From the NCBI RefSeq assembly GCF_000004195.4, contig NC_030684.2, positions 104,671,929-104,735,928 of the forward strand: a stretch of DNA of 64,000 nt. The letters run 5' to 3'. The stretch is from Xenopus tropicalis (taxonomy: Eukaryota; Chordata; Amphibia; Anura; Pipidae). The notes under the pieces are model-generated. The model searched no databases and was not told the origin of the DNA. It saw only the letters and a list, made by a program, of their open reading frames with translations. Position numbers and translations under genes: made by a program. Below are positions 11,301-22,207 of the stretch, piece after piece; position 1 is the first letter of the stretch; every line of letters starts with the position of its first letter.

Positions 11301-12034
11301 GCATCACACATTCAGTGATATTGGCCTTCAGAAATACTTACTAGCTGAACTAGAGCAGATGGAGCAGGATATTCAGGCTGCCCTGGAGCTCCAGGTTTTT
11401 GTGGATCTTGTGCAGGGAATCCTGGGTTTCCCTGGCCTGGTGCAGGGAAACCTGGGTATCCCTGGCCTGGTGGAGGGAAACCTGGATACTGTTGGCCAGG
11501 AAATGGTCCTGGATATTGTTGGCTAGGTGCAGCACCAGGATAACCTGGATAAGGACCTGGAAAAGGATACTGGCCTGGTGGAGGGTTGCCCCATTGCCAG
11601 GGCTGTTGGGGTGGCTGGCCTTGCTCCTGACCCTGGGAATGCTGGGCGTTTGCTGCACTTTGTGAAGGCAAAGCTTCCTCCAACTAGATGTGGAAAAGAG
11701 TAAAAAAAAAAAATAATATTAGTAGATGCAGGGTGTCATGTTAAAATGGGAATCTTATTTTTTGTGAAAGGATTATCAGATTGCTGGGATTGATAAGAGT
11801 ATTTATGTGAAGTACAAAAAAAGCTCTAAGACAAATGCCCCATGGAGAAATTAGTCACCCGCAATGCTCATAGTACTCATGTCCTATGTGTATAACAGAG
11901 GAGACTGTAGTCAGAGGACTATTGGGTTTAGTCCACTATTAAATGTTAGGGGCCTGTGCTTATTGACAACCACCATGACAGTGGCCTTGAAAGAGATGCC
12001 TCTAAAAAATACTTACCGAAAAGTCATCTGCCAT
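5154..12034 (-). CDS. lgals3: Galectin-3, complete coding region, five coding exons
   Basis: Spliced coding sequence on the minus strand: 12017-12034, 11342-11683, 9764-9852, 8048-8213, 5154-5309. It totals 771 nt, 256 residues plus stop (human about 250). It starts MADDFS after a Kozak-like ACCATGG, continues into a Pro/Gly/Tyr-rich repeat domain (residues about 7-120), then a galectin carbohydrate-recognition domain (about 121-256). The sugar-site residues are all present: H164, N166 and R168 (HINPRF), N179, W186, E189 and R191 (WGHEER). Galectin-3 is a beta-galactoside-binding lectin secreted without a signal peptide; it oligomerises through its N-terminal repeats and also acts in cytosol and nucleus (family knowledge). 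No signal peptide is seen, as expected. It lies tail to tail with DLGAP5 and upstream has a second galectin on the same strand. Confidence 0.95.
5808..5914. mobile_element. 107-bp palindromic MITE flanked by TTA
   Basis: It begins GGGCCAAGACACCCGGGGCG and ends in the near-inverse CCCCGTGTGTCTTCGCCC, with TTA on both sides (5805-5807 and 5915-5917). It is too short to encode protein. The inner 'gattagtcgcc' arm recurs in the element at 45547. Confidence 0.6.
6671..6831. mobile_element. Right half of a hAT-like MITE (GTGAGCAACATGTTG family)
   Basis: It shares 'gaggctctgcttggagtaaaactgt'-type internal sequence and the terminal 'gccactggttggggatcact' with the copies at 13700-13974 and 38956-39262. 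The left end is missing. Confidence 0.55.
8048..8213 (-). CDS. lgals3: LGALS3 exon with sugar-binding residues
   Basis: The minus-strand acceptor is gctcaatag|ATT and the donor AAG|gtaaat. At 166 nt it has the length I recall for the corresponding mammalian exon. It encodes [26 protein letters not shown] and [14 protein letters not shown], the core of the binding site. Confidence 0.95.
8724..9136. repeat. Dispersed TTAA-type repeat, copy 1
   Basis: It shares 'ggttgctagg.ccttgttt.accttag.aacca' and the following 'gagagactg...tatgaata' with 60658-60955. The ends (aaaggggtag... and ...accatccctta) resemble TTAAAGG-type MITE termini. Boundaries are approximate. Confidence 0.4.
9764..9852 (-). 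CDS. lgals3: LGALS3 exon, start of lectin domain
   Basis: The minus-strand acceptor is gtgttacag|AAA and the donor AGAG|gtaaat. The 89 nt encode [11 protein letters not shown], then [27 protein letters not shown] is the conserved entry to the galectin-3 lectin domain. Confidence 0.94.
10200..10290. repeat. Short inverted repeat
   Basis: 'ataggcaccagagggc' is followed by 'gccctctgggtgcctat', a hairpin with a small loop. It is probably the end or remnant of a non-autonomous element; family not recognised. Confidence 0.4.
11342..11683 (-). CDS. lgals3: LGALS3 exon encoding the N-terminal Pro/Gly/Tyr repeat domain
   Basis: The minus-strand acceptor is cacatctag|TTG and the donor CTA|gtaagt. It has 114 codons. 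After [18 protein letters not shown] it enters repeats of the YPG-P type ([27 protein letters not shown]). The DNA repeats visibly on the plus strand at 11400-11560 ('cctggcctggtgcaggg' units). This domain drives galectin-3 self-association in mammals. Confidence 0.93.
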
Positions 12035-12037
12035 GGT
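12017..12037 (-). CDS. lgals3: LGALS3 start-codon exon
   Basis: A 21-nt exon: ACC then ATGGCAGATGACTTTTCG (ATG at 12034-12032), donor TCG|gtaagt. The acceptor follows a long minus-strand T/C tract ending ttccag|ACC. MADDFS matches the galectin-3 N-terminus MADNFS, including Ser6, the casein-kinase site known in mammals. Confidence 0.9.
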
Positions 12038-13699
12038 CTGGAAAAAAAAAGAAAAAAGAGATATAAAGTATTGTTCTAAACACTATATTAGCTTCCTGCC
12101 ATGCTCAATAAATACAGTACAGTAAAGTACTGGTAACTTTAAGAGCCGAATTTCTGGTTTTTAAACGATCTCACCTCCCCCGGACCCGCTCCTGCGCTCA
12201 GAAGGTAAGCGCTGGGGAGCGGGGGGGGGGGTGGGCGTCATCCAGGAGCCGCCTCAGGCGGCGATATGTCCAGAATCGCCCCTGCATGTCTCAAGGAAGA
12301 AGAAACTTTAACAAAAAAAACCCACATTGTCATGTGTGATGATCTCCACATTCCCACACTGTATCACCCTGCCATTCTACAGGTTGGCACCAAATGGAGT
12401 TTTATTCTGTCCAAGATCTCCTCTTCATTGGATAGAAGTGCCGTTATCCAGCATGTTGCCCCCAAAGAGATTGGTAGGAATCAAAGTTCTTTATAGCAAT
12501 GAAGGAATTCAAAGCTGCAAGATGTATGCCCAAAGGGCTCAGTAGATAAAGTTGGCTTGTGTATAATTACTAGGCATTTCCCTACATAGTAAATCTATCC
12601 AGCTCAAATCAATATATATTAAATTAATATATACCAGAAAACTGTGGGCACGCCATTTAAATGCCCATGTTATTATAACTGTGTAGGGATTTGTTGATTA
12701 AACTGCCCCAAAAGGCGAATGAAAAACAAGCAACAAACAAGACTAAAGATTGCAGAAATGGGCTACGAAACACTGTACATCTCTGTATATCGATGGGATA
12801 CATTACAAATAAAACTCTCATGCAGACAGAACGTTATTCATGTAAATGTGCAATTCATCCAGGCACCAACTCTCTAACTGGCCAATCAGTTCTACACAAG
12901 GAACCCAGTGTGTACGAGGCCTGATGAAATGGTTTGTGAATGTTTGCAGTCGTATTTATGACTATAAATAAGCAATGTGAACTAGCTCTTTTCTCTGGAG
13001 AAACTGAAGCAGTGTCTGAGTGGACCAGTGATTAAATGGCAAGGGTAACTATCCCTGTGATAAAATGTATTTCAGTTAGTTTGCCTACTGATCCAACCCA
13101 CGGCTAGCAGGCTGGCTAATAATTCTCCTAGACACTGGTCACTCTAAGCACCAGTAGAACCACTGCACTGTTATTACAGCCATCAACCACCCAATTCCAA
13201 AGCTATGTAGGAAAACTCATTTTACACTAGTTACACTGCATCTCTGGAGCTTGTGTGCTGACCCAAAAGACGGTGGCACATCATGGCTATAAAACTAGCT
13301 TTCAGCTGACCACAAATCCTGAACTGGTATGACCCAAAAACCCCATCTGCACTGGCCTAGATTAGAGTCTTGCATTCTTCCTGTTTGAATCCAGACTGCT
13401 GGGGCAAGAAAAGACAAGTCTAACCTCTGCTAAAACATTCCCAGCAACTAGTTATTGCCTTCTACAACTGGGAGTTGTATACACCTAACCATGTATCAGC
13501 ATTTCACACACCCACAGATTTCAGGAAGAACCCATGGCAGACCACATCTCTCTCATAAATTCAGTTTACTGGCTTTCAAGAGCTTGTGTTGTTCTCTGTT
13601 GCTGCATTTGCAATTCAGTCAGGGCTGACAGACCTAATAACCAGAGCTTTACATGGACAGCTGTATATGTATTTGGTGGACCATCTTTTTGGTTTAGTG

Positions 13700-13974
13700 C
13701 ATGGATTTCCAACCTATTTTACTCGTGAGCCACACGTACATGTAAAAAGTGTTGGTGAGCAACACAAGCATGAAAAATGTTCTTTGGGGATACCAAATAA
13801 GAGCTGTGATTGGCTATTTGGTAGCCCCATGTGACTGCTGGCCTGCAGGAGGCTCTGCTTGGAGTAAAACTGTCTCCGTATATCCAAAACCTGCCTTCAA
13901 GCCAGAAATTTAAAAATGGGCCACTGGGAACATGTTAAACATGTTGCTCATGAGCCACTGGTTGGTGATCACTG
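13700..13974. mobile_element. hAT-like MITE with perfect 8-bp TSD GTTTAGTG
   Basis: Begins CATGGATTTCCAACC and ends GGTGATCACTG; GTTTAGTG flanks it on both sides (13692-13699, 13975-13982). An 8-bp duplication and CA...TG ends are typical of hAT. It is the second of three copies of this family in the window. Confidence 0.75.
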
Positions 13975-15479
13975 GTTTAGTGCACAGAATAATTAATTAG
14001 CCACAAACCAATGTGGTGTGACAGAAACCCATATTTGGTCACCCCATGGGTAGGGCCATCAAAATGATCAGCTATAAATCCACTACAGTTTACTCTTATG
14101 GAAGTAAAGACATATCTAGCAATACAATTTTGCTACACAATACATGTCTAGACCTGCCATGCATTTCATTAGTAGCCAACTATACATCTGCAATATACAG
14201 GGTATCTCACCTTGGACTCAATGACCCTTCCTAATAAAGTCTGGATGTTGTACTTTCAACGTATTTATTTAAAAAAATAAATCTTTGTGTTACCGTTTGT
14301 TTTTTATTTTAAGAAAAGACAAACTGGTTCATGGTGGTTTGCAAAGGTTAAGAGTTTCTCAACTGCTGTGACTCACAGTAGAAGTCACAGGATCATTAGT
14401 CAGTTAGTTCTAATGGAAGGAAGGGCCATTACAGTTGGCAACAAAGACAGCTAGAAATGTATTTTCCCTGGCTATACAATAATGTCCTGGAGCATTCAAC
14501 ATATTAAAAAATGGCAAAATAAAGGCAAAAATGGCTACAATACCTTCTGCCAGAACAGCTGAGACAGAAATCTATTTAAATAAGATATAGGGCATATGAA
14601 TAAACCCCTAAATATAAACATCAGCACTATCAGATGCTAATACTCAAATTTGTGATTCCAAAATTAACATTTATTAGTGGACTGATTTAATACTGCATTT
14701 GTAGTTAGTAACGTAGGAGATGGATACAGTGAAAATGCAGTAGGCTTATCTAACTAATGACCATTACTACAAGGTTAGACAGTTATTCAGTCTTATTCTC
14801 CTGTATATAGTACTAAAGCTAGGCCATACATGCTCAGATCTGGTTGGGCATCATCTGGAAGGTGTGGTTTCAGTGTTTAATCCTGCTGGTGGGTGCATCA
14901 GCAGATGAAAAAAAGAGCTGGTCTTGACTTCCTGCAGATCTAAGCATTCTAGCCACACTTCTGTTCATAAAAGAAGAAGATACCATCTACATTCATGTGT
15001 TTACTTTCCCCTCGCTGCATGTGCCCTGGGCAAGTACACCTTTGCTCCAGATCTGAATCCTTGGGTGGAGATCCGTCCTGACAAAGCTTCACTACGTCCC
15101 ACAAAACTGGCCAGGCTGGAATCTTGCCTTAGCCCCAGGTTCCTGTCCTCCTGCTATAATAGTCAGTCTGCTGCAATACTAATACAAACATCTCAGTTGG
15201 GGGAGTTGGGGGTAGTACAACTGGGGTCATGTTGGAGGTCAATTTTCTAAGTTACGTCAGTGTAAGTAATTGATTATGACCACTCAAAGATGAACAGTTT
15301 GTACTGCAGTACATACAGTGACATAATGATGGTGCTGCTCCTACAGTCTGTCTGAGGTGTAAACAGGTGAACAACATGGGAGTCTGAGGTCTTACAGATG
15401 TGACTAATACAGGGGTTTACAGCCTGAATCTGAGGTGTTAATGCAGGGGCCAGTTAATCTCAATACTGACACCATTTAA

Positions 15480-15679
15480 GGGTGAAGACACACAGAGCTA
15501 CTAGTAGCAACTATTTGTCGTGGCTACAGAAACAGACAATGCTGATCATTTATAATTGTCAATTTATAAATTGTCTTTACGTATGTTTTAGCAGAGGCAA
15601 TTCTCAGTATGGTCTATGGCAGGGTATTTTCTGGCGTTTACAAGTAGCTGCTACTAAGTAGCTCCATGTGTCTTCACCC
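15480..15679. mobile_element. 200-bp palindromic MITE with TTAA target duplication
   Basis: GGGTGAAGACACACAGAGC at the left is mirrored by GCTCCATGTGTCTTCACCC at the right, with TTAA on both sides. A left-end relative lies at about 5452-5600 ('gggtgaagacacatggagc'). TTAA insertion fits Kolobok/T2- or piggyBac-type elements. Confidence 0.7.
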
Positions 15680-17423
15680 TTAAGCTTGCACAAAGGCCAG
15701 CAGTCACAGCAGCTACAGGCCAGATGCGGCCCAGAGGCTGCCAGATGGAGAGCACTCTGCTAAAACATTTTAGTATTAAAATGTGCTAAACCAGTCAGCT
15801 TGCTTCAGTTTTAGGCTTAAAAACTTCATGACATGGCATAGGGCATTTTATATTATGAGCAAAATCACAAAGCCGTTGTCTACCAGCTTGTGTGGTCACA
15901 TGGCTTGGCACTGCATCAGACTCAAATCCACTGGCATTGTCACTGCTTTCAGAACACCCAGAAAACACTGCAGGTGTGTACCTGAGTGATAATCTCTCCA
16001 GCAGCACCGTATGTGGGTGCCGCCCAACGACTGAATGCAAAGCAGTCCGACAACTCCCAGCCTTTTGGCACTGCAACAAAACACTGCATGCAGTTAGAAC
16101 ACCTGAAGAAATAGCTTTGTACTCTCTCTGTACAAATATTCAACTTCATTGGCCTTGAACTGTCATTTTATTTTAGCTAAAGTCCTGTAAAATGTAGTAT
16201 TCATTTAACATAAACGTATAAACATATTTTTAAAAAAGCGCTTTCTTGTGATTCATAATTATTTCATTCTTGAATGGGGTAAGGCTTAGCAAAGTTGTGC
16301 AATTGTGCATTGAAGGTGTGATAAGGCAAAGGGAACATGCAGGAAACAGTCAGATCTTTTTTTGCATGTGGGCAGTAGTCATGGCTGAACAATGTGGATA
16401 TGATAGAGGCCTAAAGCTGGCCAGAAATGGAGCAACCTTTCAGTTATTCCATTAACTGATTCACAAGCTTGGATTTTGTGCCACTCAACAAATGATCTGT
16501 TCAATTCATCAGGACTGATTGCTCAAACGAGATCTAATAGGATGGAAGCTGTAGCTGCTACTATACTCCCTCCAGCATGTCACCCTGCCCACCAAGAATC
16601 ATCATTACCAGAAGAAAGTTAGAGTTTGAACAGAATGACTGGCTATACATGTTTTTTTCAGGGCAGCCATTTGATGGCAAAGTGCCTGACCAAAAAGGGC
16701 ATGTATGTCAAGTCTAAAGGCAGCCATACACTGATCAATCCTGTGCGTTGTCCACATGATCCCATAGGACAAAAGGATGGACAGTGTTTGAGGGGCCATA
16801 CACTGCATGGCCAATTATAATTTGTACTGGTTTATTAGATTTTAATCGAAAGGTGTTTGACCAGCCTAAGTCTGTCCTGCTGCAGGTGCCTACATAAGTG
16901 CTTACCAATAAGCAAGTCTGTGCCCGCTAAGAATCAATGCAATCAATGTACAATAGGTACATACCTATCTAGGATCAAGATGTGTAAATTGGTGAGCAAA
17001 ATGACCATGTTTAGGTTTTAGGTATGCATCAAACCTACTAAATGGACAATCTTCTATTCAAATATTAATTGCCCTTTGTTACTATGAGAGTTTGTTTAAC
17101 TAGTTAATTCTATCCTTTCATTCCAATGAGTGTTTAATTCTTTTAATGAAAAATCCCATGAATCAGGCAAACTTTCTATAAAGTGTTTTTAGAAGTATGA
17201 AAACCGGATTCAAACCATTACAATAGCCATCCTTTAAAAAGGTTTAGCAGACACATCAACCAGCCTCATGTCATGGTGGTGACAATGCTACAGTAATGGT
17301 CTAGTAACCTACATCAACCAGATATTCTTTATCTGACAGGTGAATAATAATGCTACCTGCTGATTAGTTGCTACAAGCTTTATGGATCTGGAGCAAACTT
17401 TGCCTCAGTGAGTACATCTAGGG

Positions 17424-17608
17424 CAGCGCTTCTCAACCTGTGGGTCGCACCCCTTTGGGGGTCAAATGACCCTTTCACAGGAGTCGCCTAAGACCATTGG
17501 AAAACACATATTTCCGATGGTCTTAGGAATAATTTTATGGTTGGGGGTCACCACAACATGAGGAACTGTATTAAAGGGTCGCGGCATTAGGAAGGTTGAG
17601 AACCACTG
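17424..17608. mobile_element. SPIN-like (Space Invaders) hAT element, non-autonomous
   Basis: Begins CAGCGCTTCTCAACCTGTGG and ends AAGGTTGAGAACCACTG, with the inner signature 'acacatatttccgatggtct' and 'ggggtcaccacaacatgagg'. This matches my recollection of the SPIN hAT family described in several tetrapods including Xenopus tropicalis. The flanks atctaggg and ttctaggg agree at 7 of 8 bases. About 185 bp, no coding capacity. Confidence 0.85.
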
Positions 17609-17930
17609 TTCTAGGGGGTTTTGTAATAAAAGGCAACAAGTTTGCCCAGGAGCAATAACCGATAGCAACCAATCAGCAGGGAGGATTTGCCTTTTTTTAG
17701 CCAAGTTAAATCTCATTACTGACAGGGCTGCAGATATCCAGCTTTCTGTTTTGCATTTCAGTTTGGTTTAGGACAACAGGTTTTCCTAAAATGGAAATGG
17801 TCCCTGTAATGGAGTTAGCCTCTCTGATGCTAGATTTAACACCCTACCCTATGAAACGCATTTCCCTACAGGTTTCTGAGATATAGGGAAAATATTCCCA
17901 CACCTTGTGTCTCAACCCTTTCTCCTTGTA

Positions 17931-18078
17931 GATTGTAAGCTCTTTTGGGCAGGGCTCTCTTCACCTCTTGTATCGGTTACAGATTGCTTTATATGTTACT
18001 CTGTATGTCCAATGTATGAAACCCACTTATTGTACAGTGCTGCGGAATATGTTGGCGCTTTATAAATAAATGTTAATG
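17931..18078 (+). repeat. L2-like 3'-tail repeat
   Basis: 'gattgtaagctcttttgggcag...', then 'ttgtacagtgctgcgg' and 'gcgctttataaataaa' is the common 3' tail of L2-type LINEs and the SINEs that borrow it. A second copy flanks the hAT element at 25882. Confidence 0.6.
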
Positions 18079-18419
18079 TAATATATCACTAAATATATAA
18101 AAGTGCAAAAAATCAATGAAAAATTCTATGTTCCCCTTTAAAATCAAACTTGTGCTGCATTTACTTACTACGGGTTAATTAGCATTTAGGCACTTTCCCC
18201 ATGGCTGCAGTCTACAGCCAAATTAACTCTTAATTAGCCTTTAGGGATGGGTACTTTCCCTATTATTAAACCAGTCGGCAGACATTAATTCGTGCACGTT
18301 AGTGAAAGGGAAAATAAATATATTACATAACCTCAGAACCAGCCTACTGTGAATACAAACAGTTACGTTCTATAAATGAAAGTTGCTGAGAAATGGAAAG
18401 GCAAAGGTGGGCTACTTAC

Positions 18420-18452
18420 TGCGGGTGAGCGGGGGGAGATTCAGCAGCAAGA
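18420..18452 (-). other. lgals3: Proposed LGALS3 non-coding first exon
   Basis: On the minus strand a strong donor CCCGCA|gtaagtag lies at 18420/18419, with no ATG in the preceding roughly 60 nt and a TATA-like box at 18484-18477. The 3' neighbour would be the 12017-12037 exon, giving a roughly 6.4 kb first intron. The start (about 18452) is set only by the usual 25-30 nt spacing from TATA. Confidence 0.42.
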
Positions 18453-18476
18453 ATGCAGCAAACAGTAACGCAGCTG

Positions 18477-18551
18477 CTATAAAGAACACCCTGGGCGTAT
18501 GGAAGCAACCGGACACGCCCACGCCTACCACGCCCATACCTGCCCCGCCCA
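18477..18551 (-). promoter_or_regulatory. lgals3: Proposed LGALS3 promoter: TATA-like box and GC boxes
   Basis: The minus strand carries GGGCGGGGC (18550-18542) and several GGGCGTG/GGCGTGG motifs upstream of CTTTATAG (18484-18477). It is the most GC-rich non-repeat patch of the neighbourhood and lies just upstream of the proposed first exon. Motif reading only. Confidence 0.42.
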
Positions 18552-20829
18552 CCGCCGGGGAAGAAACCTGTTCCCCAACCTGAGCCCCTGCCTGTCATAC
18601 GTGTCATAATTATTAGCTAAAATGCTGCTCGATAGAACAATGTATAGATGTTTGTGAAGTTAGCAAAGAACAATATTACATGCACTTTGGATTGGAAAAG
18701 GCTAATTATATGGTTATATAAAGGCTAAATTATATGGGTTCTTCTGACAGGAATATTATACAAACAAACGTATTGCAGACTAAACAGGAAGCAGTTTTTG
18801 GACAAATTATGAATGGTTGTCTATTGTCTTTAGATCACCTAATGCATAGCCAAGTCTCCATAGGCAAGGCCTGAAAGCTTCCTTTTATATCCATCAGCAA
18901 GAAAAACACCCCAAATAAGCCTTTTTAAAATCTAACATACACCACTGTGCGCTTTGCTACTTCCCACAGCAAGTGTTTCTTATGATATAGCTTACCTTTT
19001 GGGGTCCACCCTGGGCAACTTTAATTTCGCCATACACAAGTTATTCCTAATATGTGCAATTAAAATGAGGTGCATAATTAATTCTAATTCATTCTAAACT
19101 GCTTATCACCAGGTCACACAAAGCTGACTCCCAGTTTGAATCTGGCTTCCATAAGAATCTGTCACTGGTCCAGGCCATAATATGTGCCAGGCTGATACAC
19201 CTCACCAACCACTGTTCCTAAGTTATGTTATTCTGCTTTTCTCTAGTTGCTTCTGCTGCCTCTAAAGATGAGGTCAGGAGTGATACTATGCCTCTGGCCG
19301 CCCTGCAGCGTCCTTTCCTCTGCCACCCCCCTAAGATTCTCACCTTGCCTCAGGGTAGCAACCCCATGGCTGCAGTCATGAGTTGGATTCTGGCCTGGGC
19401 AATGTCTTCAACGAGTTTTTGCAAGTGCACCCCTAGACTGGCTGTTCCAGCTGCCTGTTGTTTTGTACAGTGCAAATAAAGATTAAAAACTTTGCAAATA
19501 AAAATAATAGGACCCCTTAGCAAGTGCACCCTGGACCTCTAGGCTGAATCTGTGTGCGCTGATAGATTGCTTAAAATGTGGAATGGGGAGGCCAATTCTG
19601 AATGTATCCTTGTGTGTATTCCCTTGTGTGTTTTCTGGTATGTGTATGAATAGTAGTAGAGGGGTCCTATGAAAAGTGTGGCCTAGGGGGCCTCATATTT
19701 TATTAATCTGCCGCTGCACAATTTACAGTATCTCCAAAAGGAAATATGAATCTTACACTGTTGGGAACATTGTCTCAGTGGCTAAGGCACATATAATTGC
19801 CTATATTTTGCTTTCTGTCTGGTTTTTAGAAACAAGACTGTCTTTCTAGAAATGGAAAGCCCGTGGCCAAACTGGATTGTGCAGTTAAAAACTGGACAGG
19901 TGGCAACTCTAATCCAGTTCACACTAATGTTTTGGGGTAGTTTCTGTTGCTGCAACTAAAGGTAATTAATTTTGCATTGGACTTTGCATGGTTGCTCTGT
20001 GTTTGATGTATCTTTGCTACTAGAAGCAGTGAAATTGCTATATATTTGCAGCTGCAGTAACTGAAGGGGTCAATACAAGGTCCTCTTCTAGGCACTCTGG
20101 CAGTCTAGGTGTATGCATACACAATAGTCTTTAACTGGTGGTTCCTACGTGGTGCCATTTTATTTGCACTTCTAGAGGTAAATCTGTTTTCAGGCAAATT
20201 GCTGCTCCACCTATAACCTCAACAAAGACATCAAAAAGATATTTATTTGTTATTCGGATCAGCTTGGTCCAACTAAACTGGATGAAAGTGTGCAGTTACT
20301 AGATAACATGAAATAAATACAGCTCACTTCATAAAATGAATGAATAAGCTAACATTAAGGATCATTTTAAGTGCTGTTCCATAATGGGCTTGTACTTTCC
20401 AGTGCAAACATGTGGAGTCCCACTTGCAAAAGAGTTAAACAGAGACATAAATTCCCCTCAGTTTCACTCCGACAGAACATTCCACATTCCAAAAATGCAG
20501 TTATGTAACTCTGGCTTGTTACTAAGGGAGCTCAGGTTGCATAGCAATGTTCTGGTTTGTGAGAGCTGTAGTGCTTTCTCCAGTAATATGGGTGTGGCAT
20601 GTACCCCCCTCCCGCCTTCCCCTTCATTACTGGGAATGGCAGAAATGAGTCACAGCCTAATAAACTGAAATATAAAACAGATATTCACATTTTGTTTATT
20701 CTTTGCCCAGGGCATGGTGACGTCCACCAATTAATAGTATACTTCTTCACTTCCCATTTTATATACAAAAACTCGTTGTCGTTTTACTTGGGTTTAAATC
20801 CACCATGTCTTATGGATAATGTAGGCTTA
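18552..20829. other. Intergenic stretch, no gene recognised
   Basis: Open frames here are short and show no conserved motif. The stretch 19200-19500 has a GC-richer segment with an 84-codon frame but no supporting features. I see nothing I can name. Confidence 0.4.
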
Positions 20830-21212
20830 AGGTGGCCATACACGGGCCGACTATAGCTGCCGATATCGGTCCCTTGGACCGATTCGGCAGCTAATCGGCC
20901 CGTGTATGGGGAGAGCAGAGCGGCCTGGCCGACCGATATCTGGCCTGAAATTGGCCAGATCTCGATCGGCCAGGTTAGAAAATCTGGTCGGATCGGGGAC
21001 CGCATCGGCTCGTTGATGCGGTCCCCGATCCGACTGCCCCATTGCCGCCCACATAATCCGATCGTCTGGCCCCAGGGCCAAACGATCGGATTATTATTTT
21101 TTTTACCTAAATGGTCCCCGATATCGCCCACCCGTAGGTGGGGATATCGGGGGAAGATCCGCTCGCTTGGCGACATCGCCAAGCGAGCGGATCTGCTCGT
21201 GTATGGCCACCT
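20830..21212. mobile_element. Harbinger-like palindromic MITE, GGCCATACACG family
   Basis: AGGTGGCCATACACGGGCC at the left mirrors CGTGTATGGCCACCT at the right, and TTA flanks both sides (20827-20829, 21213-21215). The interior is rich in CG-containing 'gatcgg/ccgat' motifs. Relatives lie at 30982-31270, 44799-45115, and as fragments near 10870-11070 and 47893. Long frames on both strands here are by-products of the palindrome. Confidence 0.7.
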
Positions 21213-21495
21213 TTACCGGAAAGCAAGTTTTCCAGGTAGCTTACATTCCAATCACAATCACCCTTAATCACCCTTAAATTATACACGATTAAATTATGCA
21301 TGATATTGCCTGCTGGTTTAGGTCTACAGTTAAAAACCAACTTTGTGACAACACCTTTGGTTTGTCAGTAAATGGGAAAAAAAACAAAATTGCTCAGCCA
21401 TATTTGTATATCTTACATCTTGAACTGAGAGCACCTCCAAAAGCATACATGGCTGTTTAATGAAGCAACATTATCATACCAGGCAAATAAGCAAT

Positions 21496-22207
21496 ACAGG
21501 TATTGGATCTATTATCCAGAATGCTTAGGACCTAGGGTTTTCTGGATGAGGGATTTTTCTATAATTTGGATCACTATACATCAAGGGGCAGATTTACTAA
21601 TCCACGAATCTGAAAGGGAAAAAATCGCATTGGAAACGAAAATTTTGCGACTTTTTCGTCGCCGTTGCGATTTTTCGTATTTGTCGCAACTTTTTCGTCG
21701 CCGTCACGACTTTATTGTATTTTGCGCTACTATTTCTTCATCGCCCATTGTAAATGGCGGAAAAACCAATCCGATTTTTTCGCGACGGCGACGGAAAAGT
21801 TGCAGAAAGTATACGAAAAAGTCTCGATGGCGACGAAAAAGTCACGGAACATATGAAGAAGTCACGGCGGCGGCGAAAAAGTCCCAAAAATACCGATCAT
21901 TACGTAAAGACGCATTCGGACGCCTTCAGACCGTTCGTGGATTAGTAAATCTACCCCCTAAGTCTGCTATAAATCATTTAAACAGTAAATAAGCCCAATA
22001 GGATTGTTTTGCCACCTATATGGATCCATGCAACTTAATTGGGATCAAGTACAAGCTACTGTTTTATTTTATATGGGAAAAAGGACATAACTTTTAAATA
22101 TTAGAAATATTTGCTTATAATGGAGTCTATAGGAGATGTCTGTCCTGTAACTCAGATAATGTAACTTTCTGGTTAATGGGTTTGCAGATAATGGATCCTA
22201 TACCTTT
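21496..22207. repeat. Dispersed repeat with 'acaggtat.ggatc' ends, carrying a nested MITE
   Basis: The left end 'acaggtattggatctattatcc' is mirrored by 'ggataatgg'-like text and 'ggatcctatacct' at the right. The same family is seen at 39675-39962, 41100-41262, 45462-46452 and 22205-22365. It is interrupted at 21585-21958 by a palindromic element. Confidence 0.6.
21585..21958. mobile_element. CpG-rich palindromic MITE (GGGGCAGATTTACTAA type), nested
   Basis: GGGGCAGATTTACTAATCC mirrors GGATTAGTAAATCTACCCCC. The right flank is TAA and the left CAA; the host repeat reads catTAAgtctg in the uninterrupted state, so the TSD is TAA with one base changed. The interior is made of 'cgaaaaa/tttttcg' words. 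Confidence 0.72.

Larger units (their letters stand above)
12038..18419 (-). other. LGALS3 first intron (proposed), repeat-rich
   Basis: No coding exon is recognised. It includes an hAT copy (13700-13974), a TTAA-type palindromic MITE (15480-15679), a SPIN-like hAT element (17424-17608) and an L2-like tail (17931-18078). A GC-rich fragment at about 12155-12290 ending in 'cgcccctg' looks like part of another hAT MITE. Unclassified single-copy-looking sequence makes up the rest. Confidence 0.5.

Noticed and set aside
12135..12290. Possible CpG-island promoter
   Set aside because: The GC-rich patch ends in 'gcgattctgg/cgcccctg'-type text common to hAT MITEs and is inside the LGALS3 intron; no exon starts there.
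14924..15250. 108-codon plus-strand frame with Arg/Ser content
   Set aside because: No recognised motif, not flanked by convincing splice sites, and lies in a repeat-rich intron.
19225..19479. 84-codon frame starting MLFCFSLVASAAS, signal-peptide-like
   Set aside because: The start resembles a signal peptide by chance; the rest has no domain, no upstream promoter sign and no splice partners.
20784..21267. Overlapping frames of 121-132 codons on both strands
   Set aside because: They fall wholly on the inverted repeat MITE at 20830-21212 and its flanks; amino acids mirror the 'gatcgg' words.
21546..21992. 148-codon basic frame
   Set aside because: It is translation of the palindromic MITE at 21585-21958; the same kind of frame arises in each copy and on both strands.
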